A DNA stretch of 25,420 nt. Source: Chara braunii (lineage: Eukaryota; Streptophyta; Charophyceae; Charales; Characeae). This document shows, in pieces, positions 7,962-17,212 of the stretch. The stretch is taken from the NCBI GenBank assembly GCA_003427395.1, contig BFEA01000467.1, forward strand, positions 1,110,064 to 1,135,483, written 5' to 3'. Made by a program: the position numbers and the translations under genes. The notes below the pieces were generated by a model, which saw nothing but the letters and a program-made list of their open reading frames with translations, had not been told where the DNA came from and did no database searches. Each line of letters opens with the position of its first letter. Positions within the stretch are counted from its first letter, which is position 1.

Positions 7962-8259
7962 CCTGTTTTTTTTTTGGTCAAAGCATGTATGTGCCAAGTT
8001 TGGTGTTGGTTGGGTTCCTGGAGATGCTTGTTTTGGGCAGCGGTGAAAATCGTGAAAATCAGCAAATTGAAATGTTGGTAAAATTTCATGAAAGTGCACT
8101 TTTGCCTTGCTGTTTTATATGTTTTTAATTTTTTTTGTTTTGTTTTGTTTTTACAATAAGTTAGTAAGGAGTGCACTCTACAGATTGGTGTGAAGTATTG
8201 TTAAAATGACCCTTTGTTTTTTTTATAAATGGGGGTGAAAAATGGGGGGTCGGTTAACC
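7852..8259. mobile_element. MITE-like element with about 28-bp imperfect terminal inverted repeats
   Basis: The left end begins GGTTAAC at 7852-7858, followed by a C-rich block and ACTTTTCACCCC to about 7879. The right end (8230-8259), read on the minus strand, also begins GGTTAAC, followed by a C-rich block and ATTTTTCACCCC. The interior is about 350 bases, has a long poly(T) (7924-7959) and no coding. A further partial inverted match (TGAAAAGTG...TGGGG) lies at 7899-7915. This fits a small non-autonomous DNA transposon. No clear target-site duplication is seen, so the superfamily is not assigned. Confidence 0.5.
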
Positions 8260-8399
8260 TTCTGTCCCTTAAAAACAAAAAAAAAAAGAGGCGGATTTTG
8301 AGGGTATTGCCAAACGTATCTTTCCTCACTTGCCAGCAGAAAAGGAATCAGACTCTTTCTCCCAAGCAGGGATAGGAGAATCCATCGCGACAACACCAT

Positions 8400-8950
8400 G
8401 TTTGCACCCATGTTTGCATCCCTGCCGACCGCCGACCCCGACCGTCGATCGTATTCCAGCCGACCAGTAGGGCCGACCGGTCGGCGGTCTGCCAACCAGT
8501 CAGAAAACAACCATCCACTAATTTTTTTTCAGATCTGAGTTGGAAGCTGTACTGCGCTTGCTGAGTACAGCCCAAATCCGCTGAGAAACTTTTGGAGATG
8601 GGGGGTTTGGGGGTGGGGTGTATAGGGTGATATAGGGGGGTACAGGTGGGTATAGGGGGGTATAGGGGGGTATAGGGGTGGTATAGGGGTGGTATAGGGG
8701 TTAGGGGGGGGGTTATGACGGTGTTGGGGGCCGGTTTGTGGGTTTCGGGGGCTGTATGGGGGTATTTGGGGTGGGTATGGGGGGTGTTTGTGGGGTTATT
8801 AGGGGTTATTAGGGGTTCTGGACCCAAAAAAAAAGTAAATAATAATAATAATAAAAAAAAAAAATTGCGGGGTGCCAACCACCCCCTACCGGTAGGTGCC
8901 GACCAGTCAGGGGTCGCCGACAGTCGGCGCGTGCAACACTGTTTGCACCC
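8400..8950. repeat. Inverted GC-rich repeats around a TATAGGGG minisatellite
   Basis: A GC-rich segment at 8400-8505, rich in CCGAC and including the 14-base palindrome GCCGACCGGTCGGC (8472-8485), is partly matched in inverse orientation at 8870-8945. Between them lies a G-rich array of GGTATAGGGG/GGGTATAGG units (8617-8712), then less regular G-rich sequence and A-runs (8825-8865). TGTTTGCACCCA also recurs directly near 8400-8411 and 8939-8950. No protein is recognised. Confidence 0.5.
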
Positions 8951-9008
8951 AAAAACAAAACCAAAAAGCACATGGAGGAGGGAGATGGACGAATGAGGAA
9001 CCACAAAC

Positions 9009-9226
9009 CTGAGGATGTATCATATACTCTGCTATATCGCTTTTGCACATTGGGCAAGGCTTTGCCAATTTCTGCGCACGCAATGTGCGTCCACCAGGCC
9101 GTCCTCGAACACGAACCTCCTCTATCCCTTTGAATTCCCCCTCCAGGCATGCTTTACAGAAATTATGTCCACAAGGCGTACACAGGGGAGATTCAAGAAC
9201 TCTTCTGCAGAGGTTACATCCAAATT
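9009..9226 (-). CDS. Exon encoding a C3HC4 RING finger similar to the C-terminal RING of VIM/ORTHRUS/UHRF proteins
   Basis: The minus-strand frame reads [49 protein letters not shown] and [11 protein letters not shown]. All eight zinc ligands of a C3HC4 RING are present (CX2C, CXHX2CX2C, CX2C). The [14 protein letters not shown] and GGRTLR blocks and the ending DI..(Y/F)...PQ are, to my knowledge, typical of the second RING of plant VIM/ORTHRUS and animal UHRF proteins, E3 ubiquitin ligases that help maintain CpG methylation in the nucleus. The borders look spliced: CCCCCTGCAG precedes the exon and CAG|GTTTGT ends it, giving a 218-nt exon. No PHD, SRA or first RING is seen elsewhere, so this is one exon of a long-intron gene or an isolated fragment. 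Confidence 0.7.
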
Positions 9227-9233
9227 CTGCAGG

Positions 9234-9372
9234 GGGCATCAGCACACATTGGCAAATTGGCAGGGGGGGCCATCAGCACACATTGGCAAATTGGCAGGGG
9301 GGGGCCATCAGCACACATTGACATGTTTTCAAAACACACCACAAGGCCATCAGCACACATTGGCAATTTGGC
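9234..9372. repeat. Minisatellite of about 37-bp units
   Basis: CATCAGCACACATTGGCAAA recurs beginning near 9236, 9271, 9307 (diverging after ACATTG) and 9348. The first two full units carry GTTGGCAGGGGG-like ends (TTGGCAGGGGG). It abuts the splice acceptor of the RING exon and would lie in its upstream intron. Confidence 0.85.
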
Positions 9373-9392
9373 GAGTTGCAGCTCACCGTCTC

Positions 9393-9453
9393 CCTCCTGA
9401 GATTATTCCAGTTATAGATAAAAGAAAGGAGGTTGGCTCCTGAGATTATTCCA
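9393..9453. repeat. Short direct repeat
   Basis: CTCCTGAGATTATTCCA is repeated at about 9394 and 9437. The interval otherwise shows nothing recognisable. Confidence 0.6.
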
Positions 9454-9465
9454 TTTATGTGATTC

Positions 9466-9535
9466 GATCAGAGTACTTGAACTCGTGATATGTATCCCAT
9501 GACGCTCAAGTGTGATACCATTCAGCCACATGGGC
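9466..9535 (-). mobile_element. tRNA-derived SINE-like module
   Basis: The minus strand reads CCCATGTGGCTGAATGGTAT (A-box region) and then GAGTTCAAGTACTC (B-box region, near 9486-9473) at Pol III promoter spacing. No closed acceptor stem forms. The phrase CCATGTGGCT(G/A)A(A/G)TGG recurs at 10354 and 10453 in plus orientation, so this is one of at least three related copies. Confidence 0.55.
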
Positions 9536-9565
9536 TGGTGTCTTCTTCTTGTTTTTGCTCTTTAT

Positions 9566-9766
9566 GACATCAGGAATTATGGCATCTGACCTGAATATTA
9601 TTTGAAAGGCCCCAGCCCTTGGCGGCACCCAGCAGGGGCCGCCTGCATCGGATCGACCCGGCCCAAAGTGACATCGGAAGTTCTGGTATTTGACCTGGCC
9701 ATTATTTGCATTGGTGGTGACCAGCAGGGGTCACCTGCGTACGATTGACCCGGCCCAACGTGAAGG
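9566..9766. repeat. Two tandem copies of a ~104-bp unit
   Basis: 9566-9669 and 9670-9766 align over most of their length. Shared landmarks are GACATC, T(C/T)TGACCTG, ATTATTTG, CCAGCAGGGG and GACCCGGCCCAA. Each copy can form a GC-rich hairpin around AGCAGG, in slightly different register (GGCGGC/GCCGCC in the first, GGTGACC/GGTCACC in the second). Confidence 0.8.
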
Positions 9767-10320
9767 TCGGGCATACAGTAATACAACCGGCCCCTAAGGA
9801 AATGTCCACGTGTACAAAAGTATCTGCCGGCAGTGCCGGGCATTAAACTAATTGCGCTGTCTGGAAGCTTTTTCTTTGAAAGGTCCCAGTCCGCCATGAC
9901 ACAACCACGGCCTCCCACATTCGGCAAAAACATTGGAAGCGGCTGCTGAGGGACAATCCTTCATTTCAAAAGCTGCTAGCTGGCCAGTAGCACTAAAAAC
10001 AGCGCAGCTCGATGAGCCAGGCAGTGCGTTGACAAAGGCAAAGGAGCAGGCCTGCCACGCTTAAGCAGACGCTGCCAGTGGCAGCCATAGCTGCACTGGA
10101 TGGTTCAAACTTCGAACGGTGGCACGGGGATTGGGAGGATGATGTAGAGAGGACAGTGATGAGAAGTGGAACTTAACTGGTGATGGGTGACGAGTACAAA
10201 TGACGTGGTCAGGCGCTGAGGCATCATCAGGCGAGCAGAACTTACCTGATGATGGGTGATGGCACACACCCTTCAATGAAGTTTATAACCACCCTGTGCG
10301 ATCTCCTTGCGCTCATCAAT
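9767..10320. other. Non-coding interval with a 69-bp direct repeat
   Basis: AACTTA(A/C)CTG(G/A)TGATGGGTGA occurs at 10170-10190 and 10239-10259. No gene or RNA family is recognised in the rest. Confidence 0.5.
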
Positions 10321-10591
10321 CGTCTCAGCTGTGTGATGCCGCACCACCTTTCAGGCCATGTGGCTGAGTGGGTATACTGGGTGCCGCATCACACAGCTGT
10401 GTGATATACTGGGTAAGAGAAAGGAACACAATCATTCCTCTTGACACATGACCCAGGCCATGTGGCTAAGTGGTAAAACAATGTAAGCAAAAGTTCAGTA
10501 AACAGACCATGAATTGGCACCCTGGTGAAACCATACCAAAAGGTCACGATACCGCCCCCTTTCAACAAGGTTCACAACCACCCTGTGTGAT
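10272..10591 (+). mobile_element. SINE-like cluster: two tRNA-type A-box modules within direct repeats
   Basis: GGCCATGTGGCTGAGTGG at about 10354 and GGCCATGTGGCTAAGTGG at about 10452 repeat the A-box phrase of the minus-strand module near 9530. Neither has a convincing B box. The first lies between imperfect inverted repeats (10327-10343 against 10382-10398, 16 of 17 matching). The whole is bracketed by a related ~31-base direct repeat ending in AACCACCCTGTG (10272-10302 and 10561-10591). This looks like truncated or rearranged copies of one tRNA-derived family. Confidence 0.45.
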
Positions 10592-10876
10592 ATGGCACCC
10601 CATTTTGTGTTAGGATAGCTGTCTTTGTATTTGCAGCAGTGCCATGGAGAGAGATGGCACTAGTGCGCAGAGCTAAGAATGGTCCTTACGTCCTGCTTTA
10701 TTACTCAGCTTGATACACACTTCCCCACCCGCCCTCGTAGCTGCATATCGTCGTGGACGATCGGAAGATAGAAATCGTGTTGCCTGTTGGACATGCTTCG
10801 TCATAACACCTGCTTTTATGGGATTCCGTGCAGTGCTAACTAAGTGGCGAGTGTATCTAGCACTAGAAGGTAGAGG

Positions 10877-11092
10877 ATGCACTTTCTTTCTCGCAAGAGT
10901 GCGTCCTTTTCAGATTTTAGCGAATGGAGCAAGGCCCAATATCGACCCTGGAATGTCACAGAAATGAAGAACCCTGGCCTCCTCTGGCGCAGCACACGGC
11001 TGCCTGACGACCCCATTGCATACCAGCAAGCTCTACAAAGGGCGCCCGGAGGAACACGGTTCAATGCACTACAGCATGCCATCGCTCGCTGA
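10877..11092 (+). CDS. Unassigned short open frame
   Basis: The frame encodes 71 residues with ordinary protein-like composition (includes KAQYRPWNVTEMKN and LPDDPIAYQQALQRAPGG). I do not recognise a family. The antisense frame is also open over the same interval, so coding is unproven. It ends at the border of the 181-bp tandem repeat. It could be an exon or a remnant of a mobile-element protein. Confidence 0.2.
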   Translation: MHFLSRKSASFSDFSEWSKAQYRPWNVTEMKNPGLLWRSTRLPDDPIAYQQALQRAPGGTRFNALQHAIAR

Positions 11093-11441
11093 GAAAGAGC
11101 ACAAGGAAGACAAATGACCAAGCCATAGCATATGGAAATTGTTGATTAATAAAATAGAGAAAATAGAATTACAAAATTCTCAAAAACATAGATTAAAAAT
11201 GGATGCACCGGTCCTCAAAGGCTGAAACATTATTGTTTTTTTTTTTTTCCCCACTTTGTGCATCGATGGCTGAGAAAGAGCATAAGGAAGAAAAATGACC
11301 AATCCGTAGCATATGGAAATTGTTGATTAATAGAAAAGAGAACACAGAATTACAAAATACTAAAATACTTGAAACAATAGATTAAAAATGAATGCACCGG
11401 TCCTCAAAGGCTGAAACGTTATCGTTGTTTTTTCCCCTGCT
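11080..11441. repeat. Two tandem copies of a 181-bp unit
   Basis: 11080-11260 and 11261-11441 align end to end with a period of 181 bases. Shared blocks include CTGAGAAAGAGCA, AGCATATGGAAATTG and TGCACCGGTCCTCAAAGG. The copies differ by scattered substitutions and by the length of a T-run. No coding is apparent. Confidence 0.9.
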
Positions 11442-11449
11442 TTGTGCTC

Positions 11450-12165
11450 CTAAGGAGGTGAAAGACGAGAATCCAACCTTTCAAGAGCTTCTGCTGTATT
11501 GTGAGCTGTTTCCTCTTTAGCATGCCCTCACTTCTAACATTCAGATGGCGACTCCGTGGCGGGTCAATCGTCCAGCCCCAGTGTTGCTCTTCTTCCTGCA
11601 GCAAAGCAAAGTGACATACTTCGTTTTTCAGTGTTTTTTTTTTTTCCCCCCCCGAAACAAGTCCCTTTGTGAGAACGGGGACAGCAGGAAAGAAAATTGG
11701 GCAAGGTCTTCCAGGTAGTGCCTGAGGAGATTCCGTACACAATAACATCCAAAGTCCTCCCTTTTCCACCTTTTCTCCCTCCTCCCTTTCCTGATAGGCA
11801 CTCCGCCACTCTATGGATGCAAACTCCATCCTCCACCTACCTACCCCTCCTCCCCTTTGTTTTTCAGTATATTCACAAAATTCCACACCAGCAAAGAATC
11901 ACAACAAAACACTTCAGGAAAACCCAAAAGAGTGAAATCCTCACAGGACAACAACCTCATGCCAACTGCACCTTCAACCCACCAGCGACACCGGCTGCTA
12001 AGCTCAACACTGCCCCTAGGAACAGGCATTGATAGGCTGATACATTCAAGAGAGCAAACACTGTCATTGGCTGTTAATAGCTTGTGATTATTTCGTTAAC
12101 AACATCCAAATCAACCTAAGGAAAACAAAGGTGCCAGGCTGAAAATCATGGGCTCACATGCTGCT
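11450..12165. other. No gene recognised
   Basis: Single-copy-looking sequence with homopolymer runs (T/C at 11633-11653) and short chance open frames on both strands. No conserved domain, RNA gene or terminal repeat is seen. Confidence 0.4.
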
Positions 12166-12169
12166 AATA

Positions 12170-12452
12170 AATGCACGAGGGTGGGTGTCTAAGTATGCAC
12201 GTGGGTGGGTGGGTAAGTGGGTGGGCCGGTAATTGAGTGAGCGGTTGGGTGGTAACGTGTGGCTCAATGGCTAGGTGGGAGAGCCAGTAAGTGGGTGGGT
12301 GGGTGAGGGAGGGATCGAGTGAGCGAGCAAGTCAGCAAGTGCGTGAGTGGAGAGTGAAAGGGGCGGAGGGAGGGAGGGAGGGAGGGGGGGGGGAAAGGGG
12401 CGGGGGGGGGGGGGGGAAGGGGGGGGGGCGGGTAATAGCAAGTCAGCAAGTG
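12170..12452. repeat. G-rich GTGG/GGGA array before the gap
   Basis: Irregular GTGGGTGG, GAGC and GGGA units turn into long G-runs (12390-12428). The plus strand is G-rich, so G-quadruplex formation is plausible. The assembly stops inside this array. Confidence 0.85.
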
Positions 12453-13172
12453 NNNNNNNNNNNNNNNNNNNNNNNNNNNNNNNNNNNNNNNNNNNNNNNN
12501 NNNNNNNNNNNNNNNNNNNNNNNNNNNNNNNNNNNNNNNNNNNNNNNNNNNNNNNNNNNNNNNNNNNNNNNNNNNNNNNNNNNNNNNNNNNNNNNNNNNN
12601 NNNNNNNNNNNNNNNNNNNNNNNNNNNNNNNNNNNNNNNNNNNNNNNNNNNNNNNNNNNNNNNNNNNNNNNNNNNNNNNNNNNNNNNNNNNNNNNNNNNN
12701 NNNNNNNNNNNNNNNNNNNNNNNNNNNNNNNNNNNNNNNNNNNNNNNNNNNNNNNNNNNNNNNNNNNNNNNNNNNNNNNNNNNNNNNNNNNNNNNNNNNN
12801 NNNNNNNNNNNNNNNNNNNNNNNNNNNNNNNNNNNNNNNNNNNNNNNNNNNNNNNNNNNNNNNNNNNNNNNNNNNNNNNNNNNNNNNNNNNNNNNNNNNN
12901 NNNNNNNNNNNNNNNNNNNNNNNNNNNNNNNNNNNNNNNNNNNNNNNNNNNNNNNNNNNNNNNNNNNNNNNNNNNNNNNNNNNNNNNNNNNNNNNNNNNN
13001 NNNNNNNNNNNNNNNNNNNNNNNNNNNNNNNNNNNNNNNNNNNNNNNNNNNNNNNNNNNNNNNNNNNNNNNNNNNNNNNNNNNNNNNNNNNNNNNNNNNN
13101 NNNNNNNNNNNNNNNNNNNNNNNNNNNNNNNNNNNNNNNNNNNNNNNNNNNNNNNNNNNNNNNNNNNNNNNN
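12453..13172. other. Assembly gap (720 N)
   Basis: All 720 bases are N. Both sides are the same kind of G-rich simple repeat, so the true length is unknown. Confidence 0.99.
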
Positions 13173-14340
13173 GAGGGAGGGAGGGAGGGAGGGCAAGAGA
13201 AAGTGAGAGAGCGAAGGTGCAAGAGAGGGAGTGAGGGAAGGAGTAAGGGAGGGAGGGAGGGAAGGGAGAGGGGAGGGAGCAAATGAGGGAGGGAGGGAGG
13301 GAGGGCAAGGGCAAGTGAGGGAGCGAAGGTGCAAGAGAGGGAATGAGGGAAGGAGTGAGGGAAGGAGTAAGAGAGGGAGGGAGCAAGGGAGGAGGGAGGG
13401 AGGGAGAGAGGGAGCAAGGGAGGGGGTGAGGGAAGGAAGGAGGGAGCAAGGGAGGGGCTAGCAACGGAGGTAGTGAGCAAGGGAGGGAGGGAGGGAGGGA
13501 GACAGGGAGGATGGGAGCCAGGGAGGGAGCGCATGAGGGAAGGAGTGTGTGCGCGAGTGAGCGAGTGAGTTATAGGGAAAAATGAGTGGTCGAGTGAGCA
13601 AGTAAGCGAGCGAGCGAGTGAGCGAGTGGGGGAGTGGGGGAGTGGGGGAGGGAGGGAGGGACAGAGTGAGTGAGGGAGGGAGGGAGGGAATGAGGGCGTG
13701 AGGGAGTGAGGGCATGAGTGAGGGTGTGAGTGAGGGATGAGGGCATGAGTGTGTGAGCGTGTGAGTGTGTGTGAGTGAGTATGTGAGTGAGAGCATGGCT
13801 GAGTGAGGGAGTCGGTGGGTAAGTGTGTGCCTGCTTGATTGCGTGAGTGGGTGAGTGCGTGAGTGCGCGAGTGCGTGTGTGAGTGAGTGGTGAGTGAGTG
13901 AGTGAGTGAGTGAGTGAGTGAGTGAGTGAGTGAGGGAGGGAGGGAGGGAGGGAGGGAGGAAATGAGGGCGGGAGGGAGTGACGGCATGAGTGAGGGTGTG
14001 AGTGAGGGATGAGGGCGTGAGTGTGCGATAGTGTGTGAGTGAGTGAGTGAGAGCATGGATGGGTGAGGGAGTCGGTGGGGGAGTGTGTGCCTGCTTGATT
14101 GAGTGAGTGCGCGAGTGCGCGAGTGCATGAGTGCGTGAGTGGGTGAGTGCGCGAGTGCGTGTCAGTGACTGGTGAGTGAGTGAGTGAGTGAGTGAGTGAG
14201 TGAGTGAGCGAGTGAGTGAGTGAGTGAGTGAGTGAGTGAGTGAGTGAGTGAGTGAGTGAGTGAGCGAGCGAGTGAGTGAGTGAGTGAGTGTGTGCCTGCG
14301 TGCATGCATGAGGGAGGGAGGGAGGGAGGGAGGGATGACG
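13173..14340. repeat. GGGA/GAGT tetranucleotide array with a ~260-bp higher-order unit
   Basis: 13173-13510 is mostly GGGA with a recurring phrase (GAGCGAAGGTGCAAGAGAGG near 13210 and 13323). 13550-14340 is mostly GAGT. A longer phrase (GAGAGCATGG, GTCGGTGGG, GTGTGTGCCTGCTTGATT) recurs with a period of about 260 bases (GAGCATGG at 13791 and 14051), with a third partial copy near 14288. Long open frames in all directions are products of the four-base repeat and are not genes. Confidence 0.95.
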
Positions 14341-14590
14341 AGAGTGAGCGAGTTAGATCAAGTTATATTGCAGTACATGATGTGCACCTCATTCCATTGC
14401 ACTAGACTTGGATGACCCTTGCATCATCATGAATGTCGACGCAACTACTCAATAGCCATAGCTCGTAAGCATTGCTTGGTTGTAGTGCAGTGGAATGTTG
14501 CAGCAGAAGTATCTCCCCCTTCAGCCACTTGATCAAGCTCCACATGCTTAAGGTCTACAGGACAGATTTTCACAACAATAGGTAAAAGTC
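14341..14590. other. No feature recognised
   Basis: Mixed-composition sequence following the GAGT array. No coding or RNA signature is seen. Confidence 0.4.
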
Positions 14591-14599
14591 ACGTGGAGA

Positions 14600-14660
14600 G
14601 AGGACTCGAAACTTACGTCCGAACTGAGATCGATCAGCACTTCACTTGGCCGCCTTCTTA
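14600..14660 (-). mobile_element. tRNA-derived module
   Basis: On the minus strand, GCGGCCAAGTGAAG (14653-14640) resembles an A box and GTTTCGAGTCC (14612-14602) matches the B-box consensus well. The spacing is about 30 bases. No complete tRNA fold is apparent. It differs in sequence from the CCATGTGGCTGA family near 9530 and 10354. Confidence 0.5.
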
Positions 14661-14664
14661 TTGC

Positions 14665-15445
14665 ACCTGATGCCCGGGTACCTCAACTTGTCAAAAGCAA
14701 GAAACCAATGTTTTTCTTTTCTTCTTCATGATTTTTTCACCGGACTTAGCTTAGCTTTCATGTGCTGAAGGAATGGTCAAAAATCACATCAGAAGAAACT
14801 CTTTAGCATCACCGCAACTATCCCTGTTTGCAACCACAATCGCACGTCCTAAACTTGCTCCTCTTCTGGCTACCGTCACCTTTCACGCACCTTTTATTGA
14901 TTCCACCTCCTCTTCGTCCTCCTCCCACAAAAATGAAATCATCCATGCTAGTTTGGTTGCAATGCTTCCACCCTGTCGTGCACTGAGCCTCCTTTTCCTC
15001 CTTTCCCATTTGCCTACCAGTACGAGTCCTTATAACCACCACCAACTACTACACAACTCTTTGTAACCCCTGGAGACAGCTTCGAGAGCCTCCGCCGCCA
15101 CTCCTTGTGTCGGCCCTCTGAAATCTGGAAAGAAAACATAATCAAGCTTTTCAGCATGCCCACTGGCAGGGCCACTATGATTACAACTCAAAGACAACCA
15201 TTAAAACCCGATTTGGTTCAACGCGACCATCCCATCTCCATACCAGTTATTCTGAAACATGGCACAATGCGGTCCTCAAAGTTAAAAAATAAAAAAAAGG
15301 GAGAATCTATGATGATCCATTAACCTGGATCTAGAATGCATGTCTGCAGACTTACCTTCCAATCCCATGCAGGCCTCACTTTTCTCTCCTTGATGTCTTG
15401 TGCCTTCTTCAACTCCGGCACCGGTGGCAAGGGCCGAGGTCTATC
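14665..15445. other. No gene recognised
   Basis: Short open frames only. None shows a recognisable motif. Confidence 0.4.
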
Positions 15446-15448
15446 ACC

Positions 15449-15890
15449 ATGATCATCACTGCAATAAAAAACATCCATCAGACACACAACATGACATCAG
15501 CCTTTATGAATCGATCTCCACTTTCACTTCAACATGGCTTCAGCGATGCAACACAATTCAGGAGGTGTGCTTCTTGTGACGTAGCAGCAACACTCTACAA
15601 GCAATTAACAGCTTAACGTGGCCCCTTCTCCCACACCCCCAGATCATCACTGCAATAAGCATCAGACACACAACANATCGGCCTTTATGTAGCAGCAACA
15701 CTCTACAAGCAATTAACAGCTTAACGTGGCCCCTTCTCCCACACCCCCAGATCATCACTGCAATAAGCATCGGACACCTCAACATGGCTTCAGCGATGCA
15801 ACACAATTCGGGAGGTGTGCTTCTTGTGACGCCGCAGCAACACTCTACAAGCAATTAGCAGCTTAACACGGCCCCTTCTCCCACACGCCC
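15449..15890. repeat. Nested tandem repeat
   Basis: The phrase GCAGCAACACTCTACAAGCA continues for about 60 bases and occurs at 15584, 15692 and 15834. A longer unit starting AACATGGCTTCAGCGATGCA occurs at 15531 and 15781 (period 250). GATCATCACTGCAATAA recurs at about 15451, 15643 and 15751. The order suggests repeated unequal exchange or slippage. One N sits at 15676. Confidence 0.9.
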
Positions 15891-17145
15891 TTCCCCCCTC
15901 CTTCGGTCCCTATAGTGAGGGCAATCTTGTATCCCCAGTACAGTGGTTTGGCGGACCCTCTTCCCTACATTATCCAACAAACAACCCTTCTCCCTGCCCC
16001 AAGCAGCCTATGTGCTCAGACTAGTGCTTACACATTGTTGTGCGCTGCCCTTGTGCCGCCCTTGTGCTGCCCTATCATGTTTATATCAACCTTAATCAAT
16101 GCTCAGACAGCTTGTCTCAACAGTGTTAGAACCAAGCACTTAAACTCTCGACATCGTGAGCACCATATTGCTTGCTGGACCAGAGATGCTAGATTCCGTC
16201 TGAAATGGAGCAGGACATCAGCATCCCTAAGCAAATGTGCATGCTCTCATAACAATCTACAAAAATAGTACACACTACACATCCGAGCTGCAATTAAATC
16301 ACTTGACAAGGAGTCCTATAGTTCTGCTTCTGACCTCATTACAGTTGCTATTCTTGCTGTCGCGTACTCATACAAGCCAGATTGGGACTGAATCGCAGTC
16401 CAGACTCGATGGGAGACAGCAGTGGGGAGCCTTGAAGAATGGGCAAAACCCTGATCCAGGAATATCACACGAATGAAGGAGATTGATCTTGTCAAGCTCC
16501 TTTTATCGGTAGTGAGAAAGGACAAAACCGAAGAAGAACCCCTGGCTAACTCCGTGCGAGCAGCCGCTCTAAGAAAAGGGGGGGGGGGGCCGCGGGGAGA
16601 CTGGGTGTCCAACTGTTATTCAGAATGACTAGCCGTAACATTCCCATGATGCAGCTCCCCATTTCGATTCATCGAGCACATGGTAACAATCTTACCAAAT
16701 ATGTTCTTGTCGACAGCCTGTTTTCTTCCTTTCCCCTTTTTTAAAGGGGGTAGAGCCCCTGGCTTTGTCGTGTTGATCAGATTTCTTTAGGATCAGCCAC
16801 ATGGTCTGGGTAAGCTGGTCAGTCTTCGAATCTTGTCAACCTCTGAGGCAGAAAAAAAGCTTCCCAATACTCGGTTTGCAAATGACTCAGCAGAGATGAC
16901 TTGGTGCGTCCCTTGTCCTCCACAACTACCACCTCACCACCCGGAGTACAGAAGATGCTGAATGTGTTTGCACCCACTTCTGCACATATTTGAAGATCTT
17001 TTTCAGAATTTTCATTTACTTATTCATTTATTATTCATTTAATATTTATTTATTTTTTAAGTTAAAAGTGCAACGGTCTTTGGGATATCTTCATTGACTA
17101 GTCGGGTCCTAGGTAATTCAGAATTATACATTCTGTTCAGCAAGG
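15891..17145. other. No gene recognised
   Basis: Mixed sequence with a G-run (16578-16590) and an AT-rich stretch of ATTTATT units (17015-17058). No protein or RNA family is recognised. Confidence 0.4.
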
Positions 17146-17152
17146 TTCGGCA

Positions 17153-17212
17153 GGATTTGAACTCAGGTCTGTATTTCAACAGTTCATAGGTGTACCAACA
17201 TGCCATCGTCAT
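17153..17212 (-). mobile_element. tRNA-derived module
   Basis: The minus strand reads TGGCATGTTGGTACA (A-box-like, 17205-17191), then CTGTTGAAATACAG, which could form a short anticodon-like hairpin with GAA in the loop, then GAGTTCAAATCC (B box, 17164-17153). The order and spacing are those of a tRNA. The acceptor stem is not closed, so it is a SINE head or tRNA pseudogene. Confidence 0.5.

Noticed and set aside
8617-8712. Telomeric repeat
   Set aside because: The TATAGGGG-type units are irregular and are not the TTTAGGG-type plant telomere repeat.
9234-9372. CRISPR-like array
   Set aside because: The units are contiguous minisatellite repeats without unique spacers, in a eukaryotic context.
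12264-14309. Very long open frames rich in Thr-His-Ser-Leu or Pro-Ser
   Set aside because: They are translations of GAGT/GGGA simple repeats and of the N gap. All frames look alike.
16796-16850. Further tRNA-like module (TTCGAATC and CCATGTGGCTG on opposite strands)
   Set aside because: The A- and B-like boxes are in the wrong order or too close on either strand.
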